64,000 nucleotides of DNA. Origin: Mesomycoplasma flocculare ATCC 27399. Lineage in GTDB: Bacteria > Bacillota_I > Bacilli_A > Mycoplasmatales > Metamycoplasmataceae. Location of the stretch: assembly GCF_000815065.1 (NCBI RefSeq), contig NZ_CP007585.1:714867-778866 (forward strand), written 5' to 3'. The position numbers were made by a program, and so were the translations under genes. The notes beneath the pieces were generated by a model. The model was given only the letters and a program-made list of their open reading frames with translations. It was not told the DNA's origin and did no database searches. This document shows, in pieces, positions 50,353-63,303 of the stretch (position 1 is its first letter; the number at the start of each line of letters is the position of its first letter).

Positions 50353-50835
50353 ATGAAAAAAATGATGAATGACGAAATCCTTTTAACTGAGCAAAAACTT
50401 GAAGAAATTAAAAAGGAACTTGAACATCTTCTCAATGTTGAGCGTGTGAATGTTATCCAAGAAATTAAGGATGCTCGTTCTCAAGGTGATCTTTCAGAAA
50501 ATGCCGAATACGATGTTGCTCGGGAAAAGCAAGGAATAATTGAATCAAAAATCCGTGAATTGGAAACTATTATTTCAAGAGCTAAAATAATTGAGACAAA
50601 TTCTGGTTCAAGCAGAGTTTCTATTGGCTCTAAAGTAACTCTTGAAAATATTGAAAGTCACGAAAAACAAACTTTTCAAATCGTCAGTTCAATTGATGCT
50701 GATCCTTTTGCAAACAAAATTTCAAATTTTTCGCCGATTGCACAAGCACTTTTAGGCCAAGACCAAGGGGACGAAGTTGAAGTTGATGTAAACGAGAAAT
50801 ATTCAGTAAAAATTTTGGAAGTAATTAACGAATAA
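50353..50835 (+). CDS. greA: Transcription elongation factor GreA
   Basis: 160 residues, normal length. The N-terminal coiled coil carries the conserved acidic tip in ARSQGDLSENAEYDVAREKQ. The C-terminal domain (VSIGSKVTLENIE and ISNFSPIAQALLGQDQGDEV) binds RNA polymerase. It stimulates transcript cleavage in backtracked polymerase. Strong ribosome site AAAGGAG. The stop TAA overlaps the ATG of the MATE gene. Confidence 0.95.
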   Translation: MKKMMNDEILLTEQKLEEIKKELEHLLNVERVNVIQEIKDARSQGDLSENAEYDVAREKQGIIESKIRELETIISRAKIIETNSGSSRVSIGSKVTLENIESHEKQTFQIVSSIDADPFANKISNFSPIAQALLGQDQGDEVEVDVNEKYSVKILEVINE

Positions 50836-52397
50836 TGCCTTTTTCAGTCCGTCATTTTTTCCCTGATTCGACTGAAAAATGAAAAAAATTCACAAAAATT
50901 GTAATTCCAGTTATTTTTGCTACACTTTTTATATCAATAAATAATTTTATTGATAATTTTATGGTTGCACAAATTAGCGGCGGAATCACAGCCGTTGGAA
51001 TGGCTAATGTTTGAACAGGAATAATTTTTTCTTTTGTTATCTCGATTAACTTAATTGGTTCAATTATTTTTAGTCAATATTGAGGAAAAAAACAGACCAA
51101 TCTTGCAAAACAAGTTAATAATATTCGCTATATTCTATCAGTTTCTACTGTTTTAGTTTTCGGAATACTTTCATGGACAATTCCTGATGAGATGTTAAAA
51201 GTTGTTCAGTGAAATAAAACCGCGACTATTTTGGATAATAATATCTTTAAAGATGCAAAAAGTTACTTATTTATAATAGCTTTTTCTTGAATTTTATTTG
51301 CATATATTGTCACAACATCAGGAATTTTGCGGGAAATTGGTATAATAAAAATCTCGCTTTTGTTCTCTTTGTTCACTTTAATTTCAAATGTTAGTTTGAA
51401 TTTAGTACTAATTCCGCAAATGGGTGTTGCTGGTTCAGCGCTTGCAACCGTAATTTCGCGACTGATTACGGCAATCTTAATGCATTTATATCATTTATTT
51501 TGCAGAAAAGAAATTAAAATAAGCCTACTAAAAATCTTTGAAATTGAAAAAAAAATTTGAAAACAATATTTTAAACGTTTATTTGGGATGTACTTAGTAA
51601 TTTTTTCATCCCTTATTGTCTCAACCCGGACAATTTTGTGGTCCCAAAGTTTACCGTCTGGCTCAATCGGAATTAACGATGGAACAGGTTTTTATAAATA
51701 TTGAGGAATTGGTTTTTTAACAATTTCCGGCATTATTATTACAATAACAAATATATTATTGACAACTTTTGCCGCAATTCAGACAAGTGTTTCAATTGTT
51801 GTTGGCCAAAATTTGGGCAAAAACAAACTTGATATAGCAAAAAAAAATGCTGCAATGTTAAAAGGATTTTTACTTATTATTTCAATTGCCATATCGATTT
51901 TGGCTTTTATCACTGTAGTTATTATCACAAAAACTAATCTAATAACAAAAGGCGTCGAAATTCAGGTTGAAAAAGGTTTAAAAGGCTATTTTCTAACAAA
52001 CAACTTGCCAATAAATCACGAAATTATTAAAAAACAGCAAAGTTTAGCAATCAACTTTTATCTTAGTCAGATTTTCCAAATTTCAATTCTAATAGTTTTG
52101 CTAAACCCAATTTGAGTTCAAATTAATGCTTCTCTAAACATAATTAAGGCTGGTGGTCGTGCTAATTTTGCAAGTTTATGAGACTTTTTCCTTGGAATTT
52201 ACCAGCTTTGTTGACAAATTATTACCATCCTTGTGTTTTTGCCGCTTCTTGAAAATGTAGATAATAAGTTGTTTTTTTTGATGGCAATTTTTTATTCTTC
52301 TGATATTGCAAAGTGAATAATTTACGAAATTTTGTATTTAAAAACTAACTGAGCAATCAATTTAACCCTTGAAAAAACAGCAAAAAATTTACCATAA
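50835..52397 (+). CDS. MATE-family multidrug/cation antiporter
   Basis: 520 residues with about 12 membrane helices. The MATE repeat signatures appear twice: ANVWTGIIFSFVISINLIGS in the first half, with matching IGFLTISGIIITITNI, then QTSVSIVVGQNLGKNKLDIA (the family G-Q-N-x-G). MGVAGSALATVISR marks the sixth-helix region. These proteins export drugs or metabolites using Na+ or H+. Coupled to greA by TAATG. Many Trp are TGA-encoded. Substrate unknown. Confidence 0.87.
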
Positions 52398-52484
52398 TTT
52401 ATATTTTTTTATACTTTTAAGTTATAATTTATTGTAGAAAAATTTAAAAAATACTAAAAAAATATGAGATAAAGGAGAAAATTC

Positions 52485-53450
52485 ATGCTTAAGCTAACAA
52501 ATATGAAAATCTCTTTTGTCGCAATTTTCATATCAATCGCGGTAATTTTGTTAATAATTGGGGTAAGATTAGCGCCTTTTGCGATTCTCCCTAACTTTCG
52601 TCTTTCGATTATCGGACTACCAATCAAAATAACTGGATTTATTTTTGGGCCTTTTGTCGGCTTTTTAACAGGTTTGCTCGCTGATCTAATCACATTTTTG
52701 TTTATACCGGGTGTTTATTCTTGATATTATACTTTGTTTCTTTCGCTTGCGGGATTTATTCCTGGGGTTTCTTTTTGATTTTTTGTAATTAAAGGTAAAA
52801 AATGATTCGAAAAAAAAAGCATTTTATCTCGTTTGGAGCAAAAAATTTTCAATCAAAAACGAAAAATTTTTGATTTAACTTATCATAAAATCAGTTATAA
52901 TACAAATGATGACTTTTTAGAAAAGAAAATCCAACAAAAATTGCTTTTCTTACAAAAAAAAGTAAAAAAAATAGAAAATTGAAAAGAAGAAAAAGCATTA
53001 TTAAATTTTTATTGAATTGCAAGCATTTTAATTTTAATTTCAATTACTATGATTACAATTTATGTTGTATTGTTTAGTTCTTCGATTGATTTTAGCCAAT
53101 CTCGTTTTATTTCAAACAAAATTTCTTTTCTAGTTCTGACACTTTTTGGCACATTTTCAATGATTATTTTTCTAATTTTTGCAAGATTTATTAAATTTTT
53201 CCGAAAAAATGAAAGGTATTTAACAATTGTGCCGATTATTGTTTTCTCTGCATTGCAAGAACCAATTACAAACATTATTGCTGCAAAAGGTGATGTTCAA
53301 TCTGGAGCGCTTATCAATTTTGACACTGCTTTTTTAACCCATATAATAACATCTCCAGTAAAAATTTGAATCAATTTATCCGTAATTTATTTTACCGCAA
53401 AAGCAGTTGTGCCTCTTGTTTATAAAAAATTTGCCTATTCCATTAATTAA
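52485..53450 (+). CDS. ECF-type transporter S component (vitamin-binding membrane protein)
   Basis: 321 residues. About six membrane helices, split by a ~70-residue basic insert (EQKIFNQKRKIFDLTYHKI). The first half, IGLPIKITGFIFGPFVGFLTGLLADLI, is the typical S-component (FolT/ThiT-like) signature. S components bind a vitamin and dock on the EcfAAT energy module. Here the next gene looks like a degenerate ATPase rather than a working EcfA. AAAGGAG precedes the ATG, and a TATAAT lies at 52423-52428. Substrate not predictable. Confidence 0.75.
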
Positions 53451-53470
53451 TTAAATAAAATATTGATAAT

Positions 53471-55387
53471 ATGAATAATTTTTATGAGGAAAAAAATAAA
53501 AAACTTATTTTTCATAATATAAAAAATAAGTACTGAAATTATTTCAGTCTTGAATTAGATGCTAGTCAATGTAGTTTTATTTACTCATCTGATCAAAACT
53601 TTTTTAGTGAATTTAGAAAAATTCTTGAAAAGGAAAACAGTTATAACGGATTTATTCTTGAAGATAATAAACCTTATGAATATGGCAAAAACACTTGTTT
53701 TTCCGATTTTTTAACAAAAGAAATTTTTGATAAAAACAAAAAAAAACTCGTAATTGACGTGCTTTTATCATTTTGAAAAACAGAACCTTTCAAAATTAAA
53801 ACCAACACAACTAGAAAATACATTTTATATTTAACAATCAAAAATATTGATACCTTTTTAAAATATTTCGAAACAGAAATTAACTCTCTTTTAGATAATC
53901 CAAGCTGAACACTTAAATTTGTTGAATTGGTTAGAAAAATTCAAAACGAGTATCAAATTTTAAACGAAAATTTTCATAATTTATATATAAAAACTGAACT
54001 TAACCCAAATATTGAACAAAAAAATTTAAATGAAAAACTAAAATTAAGTGCCCCTTATTTGGAAAATAAATTTGATAATTTAAAATTTAATGAAATTAGC
54101 GCACAAAATGCCCTTGAAATTATCAAAAATGACATAAAAAACGTCATAAATCAACATAATTCAGTCATAAATTCTTTGGATTCTGACCCATATAAAATCA
54201 AAATTTTCATTACTGGATATAATTGTTTTCTTAGCCTAATTAAAGAAAGCGACAATTTTCGTTGACTGAGTTCTCGACAAATTTTTAAAATTTATCATAA
54301 ATTTGAGCGCTGACTAGGGAAACTATTAAATCAGAAAACTATTGAAAATATTTTAAGTGTGCAAAATTTTTTCAATAAAACTTTTGCTGAAGAATTTTGA
54401 ATTTTTTGAAAACAAAATTACCAGCAAAAAATCCTTGAAGAAAGAAACAAAAAAGCTCAGAAACACTTTAAAATCAAGAAAATAAACTATTTTCATAAGG
54501 AAAATCCGTATTATCAAAATCTAAAAATGAATAGCAAAGCTTTGCATCGCGCAAATATTTTGTGACAGCACGAAATAATTAAAATGGAAAAGAAAAAGCT
54601 AAAAAAGAAGTTTGAAAATTCCTTTTTCGTGAAATGGATTTGGATTGCCTCTATTGAAAATAAATTACGAAAATTAAACGAAAAGTTTACAAAAATAGAA
54701 TATAAAAATTACTTTATTTTTTTAAAAGATATATTAAATGATTTAAAAAACTTTTTTTATTTCCGTAATTTAAAGAAAATTGATTTGTTTTTACAAAAAA
54801 ACCAATTTCTTATTTTTTGTTTTGAAAACAAAATTAATTTTGAATTCCTTTATAAAAATTATGGTAATTTATCGCAAGATAATTTATTTTTTTTAGAAAC
54901 AAAAAAAATACAAATGGGAAATTATTCCCGTTTTTTATTTGATGAAAATTCATTTTTCCTTGAAACAAATTACAAACAGAAACTTTTCCAACACTTTTTC
55001 AGTGTAGAAGAAAGTCCTGCTCAGCTTTTTATTTTTTCGCGAAGAACAATAAAACCAATCCGTGATTTTAGTATAATTTTTGTCGAAAACGGAATATTAG
55101 TCGAATACATTCGTGAAATCGACTTACCCTTAACACCAAAAACAGCTTTTGCTAAATTTTTCTACCAAAACAGCGCTTTTGACCGAACAAATTTACATTT
55201 ACTTGAAACTCAGTTATACAAACAACTTCAAAACGAAGTTTTTCAAAAAAATTCAGCAGGAATTAGCAATAATTTTGAATCTTTTGCCAATCCCAGAACG
55301 CCTATAAAAAACGCCAAACTAGAATTTAACAGCGACAGCAAAAAGTTTTCATTAAAAAAAGACATTATAGTTATTGATTTATTATAA
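53471..55387 (+). CDS. Large hypothetical protein, possibly a degenerate ABC ATPase
   Basis: 638 residues, very Lys/Phe/Asn-rich. The N-terminus (LIFHNIKNKYWNYFSLELD) and the end (RTIKPIRDFSIIFVENGILVEYIREI) resemble the first and last strands of ABC ATPases, whose tail reads as D-G-x-I-V-E-x-G. In the place of the P-loop it has SFIYSSDQNFFSEFRKI, with no GxxGxGKS. No LSGGQ or Walker B is visible. A ~450-residue helical insert fills the middle. It starts 20 bp after the S-component gene and ends 9 bp before valS. I do not recognise it with confidence; it may be a non-catalytic partner. Confidence 0.45.
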
Positions 55388-55396
55388 AAGGATACT

Positions 55397-57868
55397 ATGA
55401 AAAATAAGTATGATTTTAAGATTGTTGAAAATAACAGATATGAAAAATGACAAAAAAAAGGCTTTTTTATAGCTCCAAAAAATGCAAAAAAGCCTTTTTC
55501 AATTATCACTCCACCCCCAAATGTTACAGGGCAACTTCATTTAGGCCATTCTTGAAACGCATTTATTCAGGATTCTTTGATTCGCTTTCACAAATTGAAG
55601 GGTTATGATACATTGCTTTTGCCTAGTGTTGATCATGCGGGAATCGCGACTCAAGCAAAAGTTGAAGAAAATTTAGCAAAACAAAATCTTTCAAAATTTG
55701 ATCTTGGAAGAGAAAAATTCATTCAAAAATGCTATCAGTGAAAGGAAAAACAATACTTAAAAATCAAAGAGCAATGATACAAATTAGGAATTTGTTATGA
55801 TTTTTCAAAGGAAAGGTTCACACTTGATGAAAAAGCTCAAATTGCTGTAAGCCATTTTTTTGTCAAATTATGAGAAAAAAATCTAATTTATCGCGGTGAA
55901 AAAGCGATAAATTGGGACATTAAATTGCAAACAGCAATTTCAAATATTGAGGTGATTAACAAGCCTGTTGAACAAAAAATGTACTATTTAAAGTATTTTT
56001 TGGAAAATTCTCATAAATTTGTAATAGTTGCTACCACAAGAATTGAGACTATAAGTTCTGATGTTGCTCTCGCTATAAATCCAAAAGATAAAAGATATTC
56101 GCACTTAATTGGTAAAAAAGCTATAAATCCTTTAACAAAAAAATTAATAGAAATTATTGGCGATTCTAACGTAAGCGTTGATTTTGGATCCGGAATAATG
56201 AAAGTATCAGCTCACTCAATTATTGACTTTGAAATTATGGAAAAACATAATCTAGATGCAAAAGATTGCATTGATAATTTTGGTAATTTAAATGAAAATG
56301 TGCCTGAATTTAAAGGTGTAAATCGTTTTTTAGCTCGCGATTTAATCGCAAAAAAACTTGAAAAAGAGGAACTTTTAGTAAAAATAGAAACCGTTATTTC
56401 CAATGTTGGTTTTTCGCAACGAAGTAATGAAATTATAGAAATTCTTAAAAAACCACAGTGATTCTTAAAAATGGACAAACTATCACAAAGTTTAGTTTCC
56501 CACCTAGATTCAAAAGATAAAATTCGCTTTTACCCACAAAATTTTGAAAAAAATCTCAAAAAATGATTCGAAAAAATCCATGACTGAACACTTTCACGTC
56601 AGCTTTGGTGAGGCCACAGAATTCCTGTTTGATACAAAAATAACCAATTTAAAGTACAAATTAATTCTCCTGGACCAGGCTGAATTCAGGATGAAGATGT
56701 ACTTGATACTTGATTTTCTTCGGGAATTAGCGCTTTTGCTTTTTTGGGTTGACCACAAAATTATGAACTAATTAAGAGCTATTTTCCAACTAGTTTGCTT
56801 GTAACAGGTTGAGATATTTTGTTTTTTTGAGTAGCAAGGATGTATTTTTCTTCGCTTTTTGCAATGGGAGAAAAGCCTTTTAACAAAGTTTTGTTGCACG
56901 GCCTAATTCGGGATGAACAAGGCAGAAAAATGTCAAAATCACTTGGAAATGGTCTGGATCCGATGGAAATAATTGAAAAATATGGTTCTGATGCTTTAAG
57001 ACAAACTCTAATTTTTAACTCTAGTCCCGGAAAAGACATTCGATTTAGCCTAGAAAAATTAAATTCAGCTTGAAATCTAAACAACAAACTTTGAAATATA
57101 GCAAAATATATCGCGAATTTAGATAATTCCTTTGCAAAGCCAGACTTTATTGATCTTTGAATGGAAAATAAGATTCACAATTTAAAGCATGAAATTGCTA
57201 AAAATATAAAAAAATATAATTTTAGTATAATTGGAACGGAAATAAATAATTTTATTTACGGAGAATTTTCATCACGTTATGTTGAATTAATTAAAACCCG
57301 TAAAAACGGGTTTTATGCTCGAAAGTTGCTAAAAAAAATCTTGATTATTTTGCACCCTTTCATTCCCTTCTTAACAGATTTTTTAATTGAAAAAATTTTC
57401 AAAATAGAACTTTTAGAGCAAAAAATGCCTAGAATTAAAAGTTTTAAAAACAGTGAACAAGTAGAAAATATCCTTGAAATCATAGATAGTTTGCGAGCGC
57501 AAAGAGAAAAATTCCAAATTTCTAAAAAACTAATTTTAGAATATTGCATAATAGACAAAAATTTTACAAAAGATGAAATTAATATAATAAATAAGTTAAC
57601 ATTTGGAAAATGAACTGAAAACAACGAACTAATAATTAAAACTAAAAATTTTAAAATCGCAATTAAGGTTCCAGATAACTTTAAAAAAGAGCAGGAACAA
57701 CGCGAATTAAAGGAAATAAAATTTCTGAAAAATGAAATTTTAAGAGCTGAAAATATACTTTCAAATGAAAATTTCTTGAAAAAAGCCCCTAAAACAAAAG
57801 TTGATTTAGAGCGTTCTAAACTTCAAAAATTAAAGGAAAAATTGGATTTTTACCACCAAAAAAAATAA
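55397..57868 (+). CDS. valS: Valyl-tRNA synthetase
   Basis: 823 residues. It charges tRNA-Val and edits threonine. HIGH motif HLGH lies at about 48-51 ([15 protein letters not shown]), the editing domain has TTRIET, and the catalytic KMSKS is at about 511-515 in [15 protein letters not shown]. The C-terminal ~60 residues form the Lys/Glu coiled coil that grips tRNA. At least 15 Trp are TGA-encoded. The frame is intact and length normal for mollicutes. The stop lies 11 bp from the converging lipoprotein gene. Confidence 0.96.
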
Positions 57869-57879
57869 AATTATTCTAA

Positions 57880-58941
57880 TTATTCAATTTTAATCGAAAA
57901 ATTAGAATCAAAATCAGATTCGCTTCCTTCAAAAGGAACAACAAAAGTTTGAGTATAAAACCTAACAAAAGGAAATTCAGAAATTTTGTCTATTATTTCT
58001 GTGTTTTTTTCAAAATAGTTATCAGGATTGGAACTTTGTTTATATTCTTTTGTTTTATAAACAAAGTTCATTATCGAAATGTTTGAATCTATTTCATTTT
58101 GAGCGTTTGTTTCTTGCTTCAAATTATCGGTTTTTTTGCTAATTTTGAATTTAATTATTTTTTTAGAATAATCCAAACTATCAAAAATCAACTTATAATT
58201 TGGATATTTTTCTGTTTCTAAAAATCCAAAAAAAGTACTTTCGGTACATTTTGGGCAATTAGGGGCTTTTTTTCTAAAAGCAAAAGAATTTAACATTTGA
58301 TTAACATTTATTTGCAGATAGTTTTTATTGTCGCTATTAATGAGATTTTTTCTTAATAATTTAAGTTCAACAGAGGAATAAGGTGTTAATTTTGTTGGAA
58401 TTTTCGACTTATTTTTGCTTATTTGGATTTTTTTTCCATCAATTTCTATTTCCTTAAACCCGACTGAAGTCGGAATCATAAAAACATACCAGAAATCTTT
58501 TAAATTGTCTTCCACACTAGGAATATAAATTGAATTTGGATTATGATTTAGTTCTCATTTTACTTTTTGTAACTGTTTTGAATTGTAATAACGGTTTATT
58601 AGATAAACATACGAGATTTCGGTTTTTGGGCTAAATCTTGTTGTATATTCAGGTAGGATTTCTGCAGTATTTGAAGCTGATAAATTGAACAAATAAAATT
58701 TTGAGTCTTTGTTTTCGTATATTTTTTCGCGGTTAAGCGAGCTTATTTCAATTAAATTTGTTTCATTAGTTAGCTTTTTTAATTTTTTTGCATTTTCTAT
58801 AGAAACCGCGCTTTCTTTAGAAGTCTTTAATTCAAAATATGTCGAATTACAAGAACCAACAATAAAAAAAATTGCGGGCAAAAAAATTAAATTTCAGGGA
58901 AAATATTTAAAAATCTCGATTGCTTTTCTTTTTTTCATCAT
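57880..58941 (-). CDS. Lipoprotein, family unknown
   Basis: 353 residues. The start ATG ATG (58941/58938) gives signal peptide KRKAIEIFKYFPWNLIFLPA and lipobox FIVGSC. The mature part includes a C-x-x-C pair (NCPKCTES) and ends near VVPFEGSESDFDSNFSIKIE. I do not recognise a domain. A T22 run lies 21 bp upstream of the start, giving a potential expression switch. It follows the McrB-like gene by 66 bp on the same strand, so it may be the last gene of that operon. Confidence 0.7.
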
Positions 58942-58962
58942 TAAATTTAGGTCTTAGAACTA

Positions 58963-58984
58963 TTTTTTTTTTTTTTTTTTTTTT
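58963..58984. repeat. T22 homopolymer (A22 on the coding strand)
   Basis: Twenty-two consecutive T on the plus strand, between the McrB-like gene's stop (59008) and the lipoprotein start (58941). Such runs vary readily in length. No clear -10 box lies on its coding-strand side. Confidence 0.85.
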
Positions 58985-59007
58985 AGGAAATATTTAAATG
59001 CGTTTTA

Positions 59008-61359
59008 TTAAAAGTCTATTTTAAAAATCTTCAAACGTTCGGAATTTTGAGTTTGCGTAAATTTTTGAACTAAACCAGAATACGAATGCTCATTAAAAAT
59101 GATATCTCTTTTTTCGCGAAAAGCATAATTCCAAAGAAAAAATAAAATTTTATTAGCAAAAAGGTATGGATCTTCGAGAGTTTTACTATCAATATAAGAA
59201 AGCAAAAATTTATTTTTGACCCCCGCTTCAGACTCGATTAATGTATTTATAGTTTTTGAAAATTGACCTCAAGATAATTGGGTGTCGCAAATCTTGGTGG
59301 TTAAAATTTCAGAATTTGGTTTGCCGCTTAAATAGTTAATTTCTCAATTTTGGAGGAATTCAGATGATAAATCAATAAAATTATTATCTAAATCAGAAAT
59401 TACAACCCCTATAATTGTAAGATTTCCAGGGATGTATATTTTTTCGTCTGAGCGTGAAAAAATATAATTAGACATTTCAAAATTTGAAATGCCGAGCAAA
59501 CTTTCGCCATTTTCACCTCGAACAAAAAGTGGTTTGAAGGGCTGTAATGTAGTTTTTGCCCTTTCACTATTAAAATTTTCAAGAATTAAGTAATATTTTT
59601 TTTCTGGGTTTCAATAAGCTTTATGTAAAATTGTTAAAAAGGGGCTAGGTATAAAGTTGGGTTTAATTGCGCTATCTAAAGAATAATCATTAATACCAAC
59701 AAAATTTTCTGGATTGTATTTATCAAAAAAAGTAACTATTTCATAATTTTTTTCATAAACATGTGGTTTTAAGAATTTTTCTTTGATTTCTGAATAAATT
59801 AAATTTGCTGAAGGAGAAATTAAAATTAGATTTTTGCCATTTTTAATAAGGGTTTTTTTAGGTTTTAATACAATTTGGTCATTATTTTTCCGAAAATCTA
59901 ATAGGTTATAAAAATTTTTCTTAAAAGTTGCTTCGTTTAATAAATTTTGTAGCGAAAAATTGAATATTTTATTAACTTTGTGAATAAAATAGTTGAAATA
60001 ATACTCTTTAGAATTTATTGGATTTGAAATTGAGTATTTAGAAACTTCTTTCTTCATTTCACGGCTTGCATGAGAATATGGCGGGAGAAGCGAAAATTTT
60101 TCATTAAAAAAGTTTTTATTATTTGGAGAATTTTTGCTTTCTGCAAATTTTTCGTTGTTATTTTCACTTTTAAATTTAGCAAAAGATTTCAAAGAATTTT
60201 TAATATTATTCTGAACACAGCAATTTTCAAGGAAATTAATTACCTGTTTTTTATTATTTTTAAGGTTAGTATGCTCAGAAATTATTGGAATTTCAGCATA
60301 ATTTGGTTGAAATTGTTCATGATGAAGGTTGTTAATAGTTTTCGCGCTGTTTATTTTTTTCACCCCACCTTGTTCGTTTTCTTGATCTAGACAATAAGTT
60401 TCACAATCGCAGTTTTCCAATAATTCATTATCAAAAGATGATACGAAATTTATTTTGCTTGTTTTTTCTTTTTTTTCGGATTCTTCGTTAAATTCAAGTT
60501 TATTATTAGTGTTTTTTTGCTCGGGAGTTTTGACTGCATTTTCAAAATTTGGATTCTCCTGAAATCTAATTTCTTTTTGCTTGTTAACCTCAACTATATA
60601 ATCATAGTTTGACTGAGAATTTTGAGTTAAATAGTTTGACCATTTTTCATAATCCAACCTAAGCAGACTTGCTTTTTCAAAACTATAACTTTCAAGTTGA
60701 TTATTACATCTTCGAATCAATTCATCAACTTGCGCATATCAATGGTCATAAAGTTTTACTCTAAAAAATTCAGTACTATATTGTTTGTTTTTTTTGCGGG
60801 TAGACAAAACTTCGAAAAAAACTCCCGAAATTAAAATGTAAAATATATGATCTTTCTGCTTTAATCTGTAACGAAGTAATTTTATATCAAATTCAGGACA
60901 AACTGGTTCGCCAAAATTGAAATTTTGAAAAATCTCATCAACTAAAACTGGGGAGTTATTTCTTTTTTTGAGTAATTCAAGTGTCATTTTCAAAATGTGA
61001 CGATATTCGTAGTTGATAAAACTAACTAAATTAAATAAAATTATGCTTATATATTCGCTAATTTTGATAGTACCGTTGTTTACAAGTTTTGCTAAAATGT
61101 TGATTTTTTGTTTCCCTGGCGTTAAAATATCTGTTTTTACTACCCCTAATTGCGCAGCTAATTTTAAATGTTCAGTTAAATCCCCGATAGGCTTTCAATT
61201 TTTATTTTTATAAATTTTTAACCATTTATTTTTAAAATTAGAGTTTATTTCTTCTTTATTTAAAAGGATAGCGCGTATTAGAATTTCAACACTTTCAGCC
61301 TTCCTAATGTGCGTATTTGAAATAAGCGACCAGATACAAGGTGTAATTTTGTTTTTCAT
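59008..61359 (-). CDS. Degenerate McrB-like AAA+ protein
   Basis: 783 residues. The C-terminal half resembles McrB GTPases: ILHKAYWNPEKKYYLILENF (family Walker B D-E-I-N-R), then IYIPGNLTIIGVVISDLDNN (family N-L-x-I-I-G-T-M-N-x-x-D). The catalytic residues are changed. The P-loop place reads GKNLILISPSANLIYSEI with no GKT/S, and Walker B has LENFNS. The N-terminal ~250 residues are helical, followed by a ~200-residue Asn/Lys/Glu-rich disordered stretch. No McrC partner is adjacent. A non-catalytic derivative is the best reading. GGAG precedes the ATG at 61359. Confidence 0.5.
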
Positions 61360-61473
61360 TGGCTATCTCCACCACATTAATTTTTAAACTTTTTTTAAAC
61401 AAACTAATAAAAATTTTACTAAAATTTTAGCATATTTATTTTATGTTTTACGAAAAAAGATGGGTTTTTTGGA

Positions 61474-63303
61474 TTAAATCCATTTTTTCCTTTGCATTCA
61501 TGGACGCATTTTTTCTCGGAAGAATTTTGATTTTTGCAAATAAAACACACCTAATGTTTGTAAAATTTCTCATATGCCACCGATAATTCAATATATTTGA
61601 AGCGATGCTTGAAAAATCACCCCAAAAAAAATAAAAATAATGGAAACTATTCTTTGAGTTTTTTGTTGTTTTTTTAGAGTTTCGTTTTCTTGAATATTCA
61701 TTATTCTGTTTGCCCTTTTTTTGTTAAGTATTTTCGGGATAATTTGTTGCAGCCCTTGAACTAAAACAGTAACAATTATTATTGGCAAATAAATTCAATA
61801 CCCTTCAAAAAGTTTCTGATATGAAGTTGCAGATAGTTCTAAACCTAAAAAATTGGTAACCTTAAAACTCGGAATTCCCTGTAAAGCACGCCAAACAGCT
61901 ATAAAAATTGGCATTGTGACCAAAATTTGAGAAAAAGGCGCAAAAGGAGAAAAATTATTTTTCTTATATAAATCGGCGATTTCTTGGCGGTGCCGCTGTT
62001 GCATAACTTTATTTTTCTTGTAATTTTCGTATTTTGCATCAATTTTTGCTTTTTTAAGTTGTAGTTCCATTTGCTTATTTTGACCAAAAATTGTTTTAAA
62101 TCTGAAAACAAAAGAAATAATTTTAGTAAAAACAACAATTGATAAAATTGATAAAATTGTTATTCAACCTGACCATTCATACAGAGACTGAGAAGCCGTG
62201 ACTAAAAGAATAATTTTTGATAAAGGATAAACAAAAATTGAATAAAACGGACCTAATTTCCACGATTCAGCTCATGAAGTAATCGGAAATGATGGGATTT
62301 TGTTTTGAAATGCTATTTGCTTGGCGGCTATTTCATCGTTATTATTTCAACTATATGTTTGATTTTGAATATCAACTCGTGAAAAATTAACTGGAAAAAT
62401 AATTTTTTTTATCGACTCCGCATACCCAGAAATTAATTTTTGACTTTCAGGCGATACATCTTTGCCTGCCTTTTGTTCAAATTCTTCGATTGCTTTTTCA
62501 AGCCTACCATTTGAAAATTGAGGGAGTGAAATAATTTTGTTATAAAGCGATTGAAAAACATCGCGCGAAAAAATCGCATACGTTCTATTGACAGGAGGAA
62601 TTTTATTATCTAAATTAAAGAAAAATTTGTCTATTTTTTCGCTTATAGATGCTTTGCCTGAATCCTTATTTTCAAAATTATAAAGGTTTATTGGCAAGCT
62701 TTTTGCGCTTTGCAACCTTTCGAAATAAGACTTGTCTAATTTTAAGCTAAAATATTTTGGCGATGGAATTTTGATTTGTGTTCAATTTGTTTTTTGGTTT
62801 AAAGATTTTGACGAAGAACTAAAAAAAATAAACTCGTTATTTTTATCGCCCTTTAAATATTCGAATTCATGTTCTCCATTTTGAAACATTATTAAAGAGT
62901 TAAATTCGCCAAATTCAGAATTTTCGTTTTTAATTTGTTTTCTTAAAGAATCAAGAATTTGTTCTTGATTTAGCATTTTAGTATCAGCAGATATTAAAAA
63001 ATTATTATTTTTTGTTGCTAAATCAATTCCAGGCAAATCTTTGTTTTTTACCGGTTTGAAAATTACATAATTTGGCATAACCTCGTTTTTTGAATTATAA
63101 AACTCTAAAGCCTCTCCAACATTATAAGAAGTTTTTACGACCATGGATTGTATACAACCAGTTAATGAAATTCCAAAAATAATAGTATAAAAAATAACTT
63201 TTAAAAATTTCAAAAGCCCTTTGAATTTAAAGGTTTTTTTATTTTTATGATTATTATTTTGAAAATATTCAAATGCTTTTGGTCGGGTTTGGTTATTTTT
63301 CAT
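61474..63303 (-). CDS. yidC: Membrane protein insertase YidC, mollicute lipoprotein-anchored form
   Basis: 609 residues. The N-terminus is a lipoprotein signal (FYTIIFGISLTGC), followed by a ~280-residue extracellular domain. The YidC core follows: a helix at ITILSILSIVVFTKIISFVF, the cytoplasmic loop (MQQRHRQEIADLYKKN, family E-x-x-x-L-Y-x-x-x), then helices including FAPFSQILVTMPIFIAVWRAL and a C-terminal pair. It inserts and folds membrane proteins with or without Sec. The start overlaps the rnpA end by 11 bp, the conserved rpmH-rnpA-yidC order. Confidence 0.93.
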
